From Selaginella tamariscina (taxonomy: Eukaryota > Streptophyta > Lycopodiopsida > Selaginellales > Selaginellaceae): a stretch of DNA of 64,000 nucleotides. Positions 49,530 to 60,917 of this stretch are shown here, piece by piece. Every line of letters starts with the position of its first letter. The stretch's first letter is position 1. The stretch is taken from NCBI GenBank assembly GCA_003024785.1, contig PUQB01000412.1:62001-126000 (forward strand). The letters are read 5' to 3'. Both the position numbers and the translations under genes were made by a program. Under the pieces are notes generated by a model that saw nothing but the letters and a program-made list of their open reading frames with translations, was not told the DNA's origin and did not search any database.

Positions 49530-50217
49530 TTAGGAAAACAAGTGGGACTACAACTCCCATCTGGATATTACTTGATAAGTAGACAAGTATATCTATCTCT
49601 TATTTAAAATGGATGGCATGGCTAGTGTGAAAATGTCATGTTTTAATTTTAATTTATTTAAATTATGTTGTTTATTAGTGCAAATATCATTTGAATTCTT
49701 AATGTGAATATATTATTATATGTAATTTCTATGTTTCGGAAGGGGGAGTTCTTTAGGGCAAGGAACTCTCGGCCAAGCTATAGTACCTTTATGTATGTCA
49801 TAATTTTTAACTTTTTTAAGTTTGCTAAAGAATATTATATAATTAACTACTCTCATATCAAAGAATATACTTTAATTTTAATCATTTTTTGAAAAGCAAA
49901 TTGGAATTTTATTTTTTATTTTTATTCATATCAAGGAATATACTTTAATTTTAATGATTTTTCTATTTATTAAAACTCTCACATGGGAATGGTTTTGTTC
50001 TCTAGTCCTAACTGGTTAGAGTATTTTCCCATGTGGGAGTTTATAATATTTAATAATGAACTTTTTATATGGCATGTTGTAACCAATGTATACAGCCTAT
50101 GAAATACAACCTATAGGCCTATTTTCCTTGTACAAAAGATATTATATTTGTATAATTAATATAGATGACGAACATAAGTCTATTGCCCTATACAATATGC
50201 TGAACCTTATTATATAT
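49530..50217. repeat. 3' flank of F-box copy 3, inverted duplicate of 24386-25035
   Basis: Contains a conserved hairpin: arms 49973-49989 (AAACTCTCACATGGGAA) and 50026-50042 (TTCCCATGTGGGAGTTT), one G-T pair, 36-nt loop. Further matches include CAGCCTATGAAATACAACCT and GGCCTATTTTCCTTGTA. No ORF. Confidence 0.85.
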
Positions 50218-50958
50218 AATGCATGTGTGTCTATTATATCTAGATTCTATAATATACTTATATAAGAACATGTAAAGCTCTTTGAATATGTACAACTAAT
50301 TATATGTCGATATTTATGTATACATATCTTTGATGTGTGTGAGAGAGAGATTGTTATCTCTATGATATGATTTGATAGTTACCATTTTTTATTATGCATT
50401 ATTTTTATTGTTGCTATAATTATCAGGCCATGTCTTTAGGCATGTAAATGAGTATGTGTAACCTTTCTATTTGTGCATGTGTGAGTATATATTATTATTG
50501 ACTTGTGCACATGTTGAGTTCCTCCATATCTTTCTCCTCCAAAAGTGTCATTTGCAACATTATTGATCCTCACCATATAACACTACATGTCTTAGCTACA
50601 TATGAAAACACACTCAAATGTTGCAAATGACATATAAGTATAACACATGATATGTACAATACATGTTTCCTATTGTCCTCGGTGGAGTTGTTGTCTCATC
50701 TAAATGATGGACTATTCTCCACAACTTCTCAAAAACAAATATGGAATGTCATGTTGCATCTTCATGTGCTTTAAACTCTTATACAACAATGCTAGATAAA
50801 ATATTGAGAAGTTGGGACATACAAAGTGCCCACAATGACACTTTTAGAGTCTATTCCCATGTTGGGGTCCAATCTTTGGCACTTGGGATGAATCCTTGTA
50901 GAACTCTTATATATATATATATATATATATCACAAGGATCCAAAGTTTTCTATATAGC
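50218..50958. repeat. Direct duplicate of 28163-28914, without the MITE
   Basis: Same landmarks as the 28-kb copy. At about 50490 the MITE site is uninterrupted. This copy has an insertion of about 230 bp (50590-50860, with ACATATGAAAACACACTCAA) that is mostly absent at 28 kb. Confidence 0.88.
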
Positions 50959-51069
50959 ATGCATGGTGATGTGATTAAGTATATTCAAAGCTGTCCCATT
51001 TGTCAAACTTGGAATTCTCTACGACTCGGGCCATGGGGTATTAAAATCCATCAATATCTCTCGCCCTTT

Positions 51070-51930
51070 TGAGTTAATTGTAGTGGATTTAATATGATTT
51101 TTTCCATATTCTTTTCAAGATAATTAGTACATCATTGTTGTATCTGATTATTTAACTCGTTAGGTTAGTGCCATGTCAACAACTTTGTTTTTGTTTGATA
51201 ATGTGGTTTTGCAGTATTCTTGTCTAGAGCGAATGTTATCAAATAATGGCCCTGCTTTCATTGCAGAGGTATTCCGAGTGTTGTGTGAGAGATTAAGGGT
51301 ACACTCATTTGGCTCTCTATTATCCACAAACTGATGGTTTGGTGGAGCGATTGAATCGGACCTTCAAGGGTATGATCTCGAAGTATGTGAACTTTAATCA
51401 CACTGACTGGGATTGGTATTTGTAATGCTTGAGATTTGCTTATGTAACAAACATTCAGAATTCAATTGGTATCTTTTCATTCAAGGCATTGTATGGATAT
51501 AATCCTAAATTGCCTAGTGAGTTGGGGTTATCATTGAATTTGCCATGTGCCAAGGATGCAAAGATGTGGGCTTGACATTTGGATGCTGTTTTGCCTCTTC
51601 TGTGTGCAGAGTCTGCTGAACATCTTGGTCGAGCTCAAATATAGCAGCAATCTTTTTACAATGCACGACATCAAATTCCACCAGATTTTGCTGATGGTGA
51701 TTTAGTATTGGTACGTTTTCCCAAGCTGACTACACCTGGGTTGCTAGCTTTTACATAAGTGGCTTGGTCCTTACCAAGTATTTCGAAAGGTTGGTCCTCA
51801 TGTGTATCAAGTACAATTACTGGAATCTCATGAGGTTGAAATAGTTCACATAGTTCGAATGAAACGATTTGTTTTGAGACCCATTGAGGACATTCGGTCA
51901 TACCTTAGATGAGCCAATTCACACGAATCT
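51070..51930 (+). pseudogene. Gypsy C integrase remnant
   Basis: Plus-strand frames with stops: core fragments SDYLTR (about 51147), MLSNNGPAFIAEVF (catalytic Asp in the SDxG position replaced by Asn) and YYPQTDGLVERLNRTFK (Glu present, about 51320-51370). These are followed by FAYVTNIQNSIGIFSFKALY, GYNPKLPSELG, and the post-core QSFYNARHQIPPDFADGDLV with LVRFPKL. Upstream RT and RNase H are absent. Decayed beyond function. Confidence 0.85.
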
Positions 51931-51978
51931 AAGACCATCAAATCCATCACCATCTACACAGCTGCGAGGGGAGGATAA

Positions 51979-52200
51979 TGTAAGATTGTATATTGTATAT
52001 ACGTATGTGTATATACACACATGCGTAGTGACACATGGGTGGTGATCTGGCCCCCATGTGTCAACGCCACGTGTCACATGTGTGCCATGTGGCAAAAGGT
52101 CTCTTGTATATAAGCAGGGTTTGAGCTTAATAAAGTATCACGTTCTGTGCATATTTATCTGTTCTTTCACCTACTATATTAATATTACTTAGGGATTACA
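51979..52200 (+). mobile_element. 3' LTR of Gypsy C, 222 bp
   Basis: Begins TGTAAGATTG and ends GGGATTACA, so TGTAA/TTACA inverted ends. It is preceded by a purine-rich GCGAGGGGAGGATAA (polypurine tract). It contains TTGTATATAAGCAGGG (TATA box, about 52106) and CTTAATAAAG (polyadenylation signal, about 52128) in the right order. A GT/CA-rich palindromic stretch (ACACATGGG/CCCATGTGT) lies at 52030-52065. The 5' LTR was not found in the window. Confidence 0.8.
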
Positions 52201-53036
52201 TGGATATACTTTAAATAAAATACTTAATTATTTACATGTATGTAACTCTTTTGTCACCAAGTTTCAAATGCTCGTATATATCTTTCCTGCATGTTCCATG
52301 TTTTTCATGTTCATAAAAACATGGCCACCATTTTGTTGTTTTTCCTTGTAATATATTAACGGAATTTTTGTCATTAAGATTCAAATTGACTCTGAAATCA
52401 TCAATAGTCGATGCAGCTGCTCCTCAACAATCTTCAAAATCAACAACGAATGCCACCTTCATTTTGTTGTCCATATGTGAAACAAATTATTATCCTTGGG
52501 GACACTGATTCTTACAAACGTCTAAATGCTGAAGAAGTTTCTTTAGCTATTGAACACGATCGCTCGGCATCAATCTAGCCTTCATTAACATTTGTAATTC
52601 TTCATTTTTACAGGATTCGAGGAAACATACTCAACCCATTTTGAAGTCTACTCCTTATTCAAAATGGTCAAGGCCTTGTACATGAATGCCTCTCACTTCT
52701 TCTTAACAACCATTGTGGCTTCTGTCTTAGCTTGATGCCCATCCTTCAATTTCATGAAAAGCTTGTTGTGTGCTGCATCAATCAACCTTGGTCTACAAAA
52801 TAATGATAATACAAACATAAATAATACCAAAAACAAAACAATTTGAAATAGTAGTTGAGCTTGAACTCATTTAATCAATGGGATATCAAGATTCATATCC
52901 CCTCCTTTTATCAACCTCTTTAGCCTTCTTAACTTTTTCCTGGTTTTATCATCAAGACATCTTCTAAGTATCAACTTGTACCTACAAAATGTATATATTC
53001 AATTAATTCTTCAATTGTGGTTATTAAATTAGCTCA
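52201..53036. other. Unassigned AT-rich segment
   Basis: No gene recognised. A minus-strand coding flavour around 52390-53000 (for example LISCSTQQAFHEIEG-like fragments) is too broken to call. Confidence 0.35.
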
Positions 53037-53571
53037 CGTTGTAACTAAAATGGGCATGATACATAAAAATGGGAAATATAAAATAAATTATTAATTAATA
53101 CTTAAGTTTTAATTATTAATTAATTATTTAATTAATATATAATTAAGCCTTAAATATTAATTAGTTAACAAATTAATCCTCCAATAACCTTACTTAATAA
53201 GGAATATTCCTAAATATCTTAGATTTTATTATTCTTCATTGTAAAAGTAGTTTACAATAATTAAAAATACTATCAAACATAATTACAAATGAAATCATTT
53301 CTTTATCAACATTTATTTATTTATAAATACTTTCTCTTTAACTATGCAGAGAAATCCTCATTTTGTCTAAGTCATCACTATATGATTAATTGAATCATTT
53401 TGGTCAATATTTATGTTGTAACCACCACTTAACACTCCTTACAATGCAATTAGGAGTTGTCATCCTTGTTAATACATAAGCTGTGATAAGACCAGGTCTG
53501 CATAAAGCTTATCTAAAAATGATGTTCCTTAAGAATAATATTGTAAAGCACCCAGTTGCTCTCCTTCATTT

Positions 53572-53880
53572 TTAAAATTCAAAATCACGAGAAAGAAAAG
53601 CGTCAAAAAATGTTTTATACGGTGGATATTGCTCATCCATGGTATTCGTATCAGAATATGGGTCGAAAGTGATTATATGGATACAAGCAATGTTTTGGTT
53701 AAGCATAGCCTTCTGAGGAGAGTTGTTACAATTAAGATATGTGCGTTCTTCATTATCCTTAACTGATTGATCTCCCCTGAAGCCCAATAAATATTTCATT
53801 CTTAAAGAAGTATGGCTTGCTTTCCTTTCTATATTGTGAAATTCAAGAGGTTTATAACATATTCGCTGGTAAAAATTCAA
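53572..53880 (-). CDS. Unrecognised minus-strand ORF at the end of the cargo transposon
   Basis: 102-codon frame with protein-like segments (ASHTSLRMKYLLGFRGDQ, NIACIHIITFDPYSDTNTM, YPPYKTFFDAFLSRDFEF). It lies between the transposon terminus and the methyltransferase-like gene. It could be a separate small gene or a 3' exon. Family unknown. Confidence 0.3.
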   Translation of the reverse strand: MNFYQRICYKPLEFHNIERKASHTSLRMKYLLGFRGDQSVKDNEERTYLNCNNSPQKAMLNQNIACIHIITFDPYSDTNTMDEQYPPYKTFFDAFLSRDFEF

Positions 53881-54734
53881 TCTTTACAAATCACCTCTTC
53901 TGCAACATTACAATGTTTCTTAAGCCAATTCAGCAGCAGGTGTCAAGTTGTGAATCTACATGCATGACAAATCCTACAAGTGCACCCATCTCCTTAAGCT
54001 TTTGAAAAAGACGGTCCAACCCCGGATGAAAAATGATATTATATCGAAATTATCATGACAAGGAATGAAATCTCCTTGTTTGATTTCTTTTTTCTATCCT
54101 CGAGCCTTTGTCGATGAAGCAGAACACCATTGACATCCAACAACACATATGACCAGGTAGCGTTGCCTCTTGAATGTTTTACAATCATTTATTTGGTCCT
54201 TTTCACATTTATCTGTTGACACTATATTGTTGCCTATCCCTTTATCATTTATTTGTACATCATTCTTACAAGATTCAGATATTGTAGTGCTGAAGAGTGA
54301 TTTAGAAACTGAAGGCAATAGAAATGGTGATGAAAAAACTGAAGTGGTTCCCATGGTAAAAGGATATTTTGAGCTACATTATTATCCATTTCTTGCATGA
54401 ACTATGTCATTCTAACATGTGGCACAAGAAATTTTCGCCAACCCCTCTCTTACCTCATGCCAATGCTGAAAATCCATGTTCTCAACTGTTTCATTACATC
54501 TGCAAAATGATAGTTAATTGGCCTTATAATTATCCAGGTATATTATTTACCTTGTTACTGTGTGACCCATATTGAACTAAAAGCTTCATTAATCCTTGAG
54601 AATTTATTTTCTGTACAAATATAAACGAAATATACAAAAATGCCTTATGTTACACTCATTTACAACTATTCGTCACTCTAAGAACTCATTAACAATTCTT
54701 TTCGCTATTACCTTCTGAGTGAGGCGAAGAAGGT

Positions 54735-57640
54735 CTAGCCGCTTGGAGATGGTTCATGATCTTCTGTATCTTCTATTGATGTTTCCATGGGTAATGGAGT
54801 ATGTGAATGTTCTGTACTCCTCGAGATAACTTCCGGTCTAATATCTGATTGAAGTTCGTCCTCAGACTCCGACATTGAACCAGATTCGTCTTCAGAGCTA
54901 TCACACTTATTGGGAGGGAACTTTCAAATACTCCTGTATGGGTTTGTTGGGGTAGTCAGTTGAGAACCTCTTCCACTTGTTCAGGTCCTCAACCATGGTC
55001 TTATCCTTTTCAACGGCAAACACACATGTATCCCGAAGGTAACACTCCTTCAAGACGGACCCCCTAGTGCAGTAGTCAAAAACCCATGCATCACTGTGAG
55101 GACCCCTGATCAAGTTGACGATGCTCCGTGCCGCTTGACTTGTGAATGTTTGGATAACGTACATTGCCGAATACGTCCCTCTCAGCTATCGGTGTATCGG
55201 ATGGAGGTTCAGGGCCGTTGGAGTGCAAACAGATGCCTGGCCAGTCATTTGGAAGTTTGAAATTGTTTGGCGCATTCCTAACAACCAAGTGAACAACCGT
55301 ATCAATGCACTTGGATCAGCATCATTCATATAAAATCCTGTCCAACGATGTTATTCTTCTTGGCAAAGGCGAAGGCAAAAGTATCGGTGACATGAGCAAG
55401 AATCAAGAAATAAATACCTGAAAAGTAGTATCAGTCAAGAGTGCAAGCATGAATTCAATAATAAATACCTTCTTTACATGCTTGCACTAAGTTTCTCCAC
55501 CAAATCCTCTAGTGCCTATCTGTCGAAGGATTTTTTGACACCCCCGATCCATCACGAACAATTGAAACGGTTTCCTACAAGCAGTGATGTTACCCCATAA
55601 AGTCTCCGAATCCAAAAAACATCTGTAGGGCTTGTCGTGATTCGTAGCATCCTCCTTTATAAGGTTCAACTCGGTTCTTGCTGCTGAAGGACTGCCATAA
55701 GAGAAGGCGTCATCGCAATGTTCTCCTTTTTGGCGTTGGCGTGCAATAGATTCTTGCCCAGATCTTCCGATTGATTCACCCATTCGACAAGCATATCATC
55801 GTTTGTCACATGCAAACTTCTTCATATGTTGAAGCGAGGTCCAACCCAGTTTGTGGCAGTGTATTCCCAACCACTCCTTGAAGTGCCTGACCGTCTTCAA
55901 CTCCATTGCCTTGAGATGAAAAGGAGAGGTGGGGCTGCTGTGTTAATCTGTAGTTTGCCATCAATCACCAAATCAGCCATTTCCTCCATCGTTGTTCCAT
56001 TTAAAGGCTTCAACCATGTGAGCTTGAAATCGTTGTTACATCCTTTGTAGATTGAACAGACTTAGCCTTCGGCGTCTTACTGGGTTTCTTTATAGACTTC
56101 TCTAGGGCTCCCTTCACTTGTCTGCTTCTTTTCAGTGTTCCTTTTGCAAAATTCCATAATCCCCAACCATTTGGCAAAGATCTATCTCGGGCAAGAAATC
56201 AACATCATCAAAAAGGATGTTTCCTTCTTGCCCACCTGGGCAAAATCAACTGCTACAATTTTGAAGGCTATACAATGAGTGCAAAACCCTCCTAGGGCTA
56301 CTCGATGACGACCGGCACACCAGCTCTGAAAAAAAAGAGACAGATTAATATACTAGCGAGATAAATCTTGCCAAGACAATTTACTTACCCAGTAGTCCGC
56401 ACATTGTTCTTTCCTTGCAGTAGCTCTTTGTGATCGCCCAAGAGTTTCCCACACGAATCGCATGTGTTTGAACTTCTCCCATATTTTGCTGTTGTAGTGG
56501 TTGGTGTCAGCAGCATCCCATTCTATCGATAACTTATAGTACTGCTCGATTGTGAGATTCGGCTTAGTTAAAAACACCGATCCTTTTGTTAACTTCTCAC
56601 GGGTATGCTCGGAAAGTTTTGTTGTCATCATTCCTTTATTGTGTTAATCGAGAAGTCGTTGGATTGCCGTTATTGTGTGCTGGCCACTAATAATGAAGTA
56701 CTTAATTGATTTTCTATTCTCCGTTTGAATCTTTGTGATTTGTTTTAGTGTTGTCACCCACACTTTATTAATGCCTTTCTTTCTTTCATAGTATGGGGCA
56801 AAACAGCATTATGTGAAACAGTGTAATAATTATCGTCCTTCATTTTCTCCATGAGCTCAACTACACATTCTTGGTTGAGTGACCTGTAATTGAAGTTTGG
56901 GTTGACACTGTAATACTTAACCCTACACTCATAAATCCTATTATCCAACGATCCAAATCAACATGTGTAATCCCCGACTACATATGTTCTAATGTTCTTT
57001 GGCACACTCTTCCAGCTTTCAAAAATTCCTAAGCAAATTGAACGTGATCTGTAAAGAACCTGGGACGAGCCACCCTCTCAATCACCCTAATGATGTTGTT
57101 GTGTTCTTCTTCAATAAGAAGAGGGACGATTGTTCCACTTGTGGATGTTCTGTATTGTGAAGCAATATCTACTGAGAATACACCTACTCAATGAGTATGG
57201 AGATCTTTGAAGTAGACATCTAATTGGATCCCCTCCATAGATGGGCTTTCGTTGAGTTGAAGAAGAACTCCACGGTTAACATCATTAGTGAAAATATGAA
57301 TGTCATTATCCACAAGTTGACAAAACCACCAGAGATTAATGTCGTTAACTGGCAACCTCTAGATCTAAGAACATGTCATTGGATGGAACAAGGCATACGT
57401 GTCGAGCATCGTCCAATCTGGGTTTGCAGCCTACTTTCGGGTGCTTGACTAGTAAATCTACTTTCCATTGTTTTGCTTGTCCACGCGTTGTGACAGATGT
57501 TAGTTTGACAGCACCCATGGTTGCTCCAATGCATTTCCCGTTTATTTTGAAATATGGCCAAGTTGATTCCAGAATCCCACTCACTACCCATCTCATCTCC
57601 TCCTCTTGTCTTCAATGTCACCTCAATTCCATCTGAATAC
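54735..57640 (-). pseudogene. ParB-like / DNA-methyltransferase-like cargo gene, broken
   Basis: Minus-strand fragments in the order of a single protein. N-terminal pieces lie at 57596-57345 and 57170-57010 (GTIVPLLIEEEHNNIIRVIE). A ParB-N-like segment at 56948-56754 reads YECRVKYYSVNPNFNYRSLN then VVELMEKMKDD, resembling ParB/Srx proteins (pNP.f.yR followed by a helix). Helical segments follow at 56631-56353 (TIEQYYKLSIEWDAADTNHY) and about 56050-55960. Next is a Rossmann-type SAM-binding look-alike at 55100-54960 (GPHSDAWVFDYCTRGSVLKE, CVFAVEKDKTMVEDL), where methyltransferases have a D-x-x-x-G-S-G motif followed by an acidic E/D-x-D strand end. An acidic Ser/Glu tail ends at the stop 54735. 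Frames are interrupted many times. The domain calls are by pattern only. Confidence 0.4.
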
Positions 57641-57708
57641 AAAAATGATTATTCTTCAAGCACATATCTGAGTATGATAGATTTTATTATAATTCTTACT
57701 TAAACTAT

Positions 57709-58423
57709 TTTTTGTGATTACTTCAGGTGTGACCCATTTAAATAGACTGATTAAATGACACATCTGGAGTAATGAGGACCATAATTAGTTTTGAAGATCC
57801 TTGTAGCAATCAAAGTATGCTTTAGGTTTTTAGTTCCTTTGTCCAACAAATTGTGAGGTTTGCACTTCCACATCACTACTATCTTTTATGTCATCTGTGC
57901 TCAGTAATGTCATTTCAATCTCCTCTCGCCACCTTGTTTTAGGCCAAAAAGGGTGTTGCAATTATGTACTTGTGTAGTAGGCCCTTCTAACTCTCGAACT
58001 AGAGTCTTTAATAGTCGACCACATGCTTATATAGTTCTGAGTAACTAGTTGCCTTATCAGAATTCTTTGGCATCGATTTTTGAACCTATGCCATATATTT
58101 TTTGATGCCATCAATAATAACCTCTTGTTCCTTGAGCTTGGCACTCAATGGAATAGGGTCTGGTTGTCCTTCTGGGATAAGTGGCTTTCCATCCTCTCCA
58201 CTTTTAAAGAGCATTAAGCCCTCTTTTGGTAACCACTCCTACTCTGATGGCCGTAACTTGTACTGCATAATAGGTATACCATCTCTTATGGAAAAAAAGA
58301 ATTGTAGCGGCACAAGTTGACCAACTAAAGAATCGCTTCTCTCTTTTATATACTCCTTGAGAAACTTTTTGAAGTCTGGCACCTCAGTCACAAGCAAAGC
58401 ACAACTTTTTTTGGAGATGCAAT
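57709..58423 (-). pseudogene. Third copy of the DUF7869-like transposase C-terminal region
   Basis: Matches 38715-39425 closely (GGAAAGCCACTTATCCCAGA, TCGACCACATGCTTATATAG on the plus strand and its complement). It retains the segment homologous to VTEVPDFKKFLKEYIKE through GKPLIPEGQPDPIPLS and the distal PQFVGQRN-like part, with frame shifts. The catalytic DNCAGENKN and GHTHEDID parts would lie beyond the LTR insertion and are outside the window. Confidence 0.8.
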
Positions 58424-59037
58424 TGTTAACCCGTAATTTCCTACCCTCCGTACATTGATAGGATTGACGTTGATAAACCCGTACTAAGGGTCTATTGGAT
58501 TAAGTTAAAGACATAATCAGACATCAGAAAGTCAGGAAAAAGGGTAAGGATGGCAAGGTGTATAGCAGGTAGCAGTACTATGGATCCCGTCACAGTACTG
58601 GAAAATAAGAACAGTATTACTACATCATAGAAATACACGGTAGGAGATAGACGTATTGAGAGAGAAAGGAAACTTATATTATGTCCGCACACGGTACATG
58701 GTACAAAAGAACAGTATACTCAAGATGCCCTTCTAGTCCTAATCTGGTCTATTTATACCAATGCTCTAGATCCCGTACTAGCAGTTATCATAACTACTTC
58801 CTAGCCTTATCCATTTAGTTATTATAACTCCTTCTTATCCTTATTCATAAATGCCGTACTCCGCTGCTACCGTATTGCGATGATGACTCGTATTGCGGTA
58901 TTGCATTAGTAATTCATACTCCGATATATCCTTCTCACTCTCGGTTTTCCACAATATATATTGTTTTTGATATTTTCCCATTATATTGCCCATGAAATAA
59001 CAAGAAATTCTACTAATGTCTAACTATGCTCTTAACA
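58424..59037 (-). mobile_element. 3' LTR of Gypsy D, 614 bp
   Basis: Read on the minus strand it begins TGTTAAGAGCATAG and ends GGGTTAACA (TGTTAA/TTAACA ends). Directly before it is the polypurine tract AGTTTGGGGGGA (minus, 59038-59049). The TATA box GGTATAAATAGACC lies at about 58747-58760 (minus). The LTR abuts transposon sequence at 58423, giving a nested insertion. The matching 5' LTR must lie beyond position 64000. Confidence 0.9.
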
Positions 59038-59049
59038 TCCCCCCAAACT
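59038..59049 (-). promoter_or_regulatory. Polypurine tract of Gypsy D
   Basis: AGTTTGGGGGGA read on the minus strand immediately upstream of the LTR TG. This is the primer site for plus-strand DNA synthesis in LTR retrotransposons, and it fixes both the orientation and the LTR boundary. Confidence 0.88.
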
Positions 59050-60917
59050 GGAAGTGTTGCATCGCCCTGATGCAACCTTACAATGTGCCCGCATTTTCAC
59101 ATATAGAACTGATGAAGCTCTTGTACTTGAGGTTCTCTTCGCGTAACTTCCGTACTTCTTCCGCGTCATCCGATGTTGGTGTTGCTGCTGGATTGAACTC
59201 ACTGATCTTCTCATGGATACTACGGACTTGATCAACTAATGTGTGCACTGTGTCCATAAGTACCTTGTTTTGATCGTACAACCGGCGTATAATATTCGAC
59301 TACTCCAAATACTGCTTGTCGAGCATATTGCAACGGTCATGAAGCTGCTGACTGAAAGTAGCTTCTGTGCGTTGGAGTGCTATCTGCTGCATAATACCGT
59401 CAAAGACACTGCGAAGATGAGAGAGCTGACCTTCAACAGTCGTATCCTATGGTGGGTCTTGTGGTGGGAGTCCGGGGGAAGTTGTCTGGTCACGAGTGCG
59501 CTTCGAACTCCTCGAGATGTCGCGCTCCTGTTGATCCGAAGCGTGATGACCCATCTGTTGTATCGGTGAATAGGGCTGTTGCGGGTTCTGCTCTTTATCG
59601 TAATTGTTGTTGTTTTCTTGGCAAATAGTCTAGGTGTCGGTTCTGCCGAATCCGGTTCTTGTCCTGAGTGCCGTACTGTTGACTCCCGTACATGCTGTGC
59701 TGGAGGTTCTACCTGGGTGGTATTATATGAGTAGCTGTACCTACCGTACTTTGATGTTGGACTGATGGTGACGACGAAACTACGGGAGGATCCGTACTGG
59801 TAAATGGCACGAATCCTCATACTCCATGGGTTGTGTGGAAGTCGATCCTATAGCCGTATTGTGGTCTGGTAGTACTGTGCCATCGCCCATTGTATGTGGT
59901 ACAGAAGTTGATGCTGTAGGCTTATTTTGCATTTCTCCGCTAGTCTCCTCGTGGCAATGGTTTCCGTTGCAATACTTGATCATCGCCTTCATCCTCGTCC
60001 AGAAACTAGATTACGATTTTTGGCTTCTTTGTGTGCGACTCCTCTAGCTTCTTCGATTGCGGACGTGGTCGCTTCTTTGTCTTAGTTGGTAGTGGCGCAT
60101 CCAAATTATGACGTCACATTATCAGGATACTAATTCGTTAGACCTAACCAAAAACCTATCTGCGATGTAAGTACCGGTGTACCTGTGGGTGCTAAATCCG
60201 CATACGTAATGTTGAGACTTGTGAGAATATGATGTAGCACTGGAAATACCGTCGTTTCCTTGTCCTTGCTTTTCGGGTTGTGCAACGTGTTCAACTCCCA
60301 TAGTAGTCCTACTACGACTAGTTCCCCCCAATCCGGTCTCTGTCCCTACTTAGATTGGTGATAAACATACCCGATCTCCTTGTTGAATCCTGCTGGCATC
60401 TTGCAAAAAGCAAAGGCAGTTGTAATAGCCTTAATACGTCCCTTATGTGGTTCGCGGAGGATCGATGTTGGTGCTGCATTTGCCGTCTTCTGCTTTTGCC
60501 AAAACTTGTCCATATTATCGGTGTAATGATGAACATATGTATGGACTTGAGGAACCGGATTATAAGAGATATCTGGTTCTGGAAATTGAAAAAGATTCTG
60601 AATGAGCTTACTTGTAAATGCAAATGCTCCACCCTGTAGTTGTAAAGATATTTGGTGTAGATACGCCTTGATCGCCTAATCGACCAAGTGTTCTCCTTGT
60701 TGGTCGAATCGCTTGTGCACGAATATTTCGAAATATCGCTCCAGCTGCATCCTCTGGATCCATTCATGTATGTCCAAAATCAGTGTTGGTGTTGGACGAA
60801 CAATCCGATAAAGCACTGGCGCAAGTGGAATTGAAACTGCCGGCTCTGATTGGGACTCCACATTGACCCCTGTTGTCGAAGTGCTTGTGGTATCTGTATA
60901 CTCATCCATGGATTCCA
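59040..60917 (-). pseudogene. Additional ORF of Gypsy D between integrase and 3' LTR
   Basis: Minus strand, starting at about 60917 (MESMDEYTDTTSTSTTG) and running, with several frame shifts, to a stop just before the polypurine tract at about 59040. Readable parts are VLYRIVRPTPTLILDIHEWI and RMQLERYFEIFVHKRFDQQG (60840-60690), then FQFPEPDISYNPVPQVHTYV, ANAAPTSILREPHKGRIKAI and KMPAGFNKEIGYVYHQSK (60600-60350). A C-terminal coiled coil follows (QNKVLMDTVHTLVDQVRS, AEEVRKLREENLKYKSFI, 59280-59080). About 600 codons if continuous. No transmembrane segment is evident after the ATG, so it does not look like an envelope gene. Function unknown. Confidence 0.55.

Larger units (their letters stand above)
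53037..58423 (-). mobile_element. Large relative of the palindromic transposon, with cargo, split by a Gypsy insertion
   Basis: The left end at 53037 reads CACGTTGTAACTAAAATGGG then CATG, the same terminus and orientation as 37985. The right part (57709-58423) is a third copy of the transposase C-terminal region in the same orientation as the left arm. Between them lies about 3 kb of minus-strand coding-like DNA not present in the palindromic element. The right side is cut at 58423 by the Gypsy D LTR, in the middle of the string GGAGATGCAATTTTC seen in the uninterrupted copy. The far end would lie beyond the window. Confidence 0.6.
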
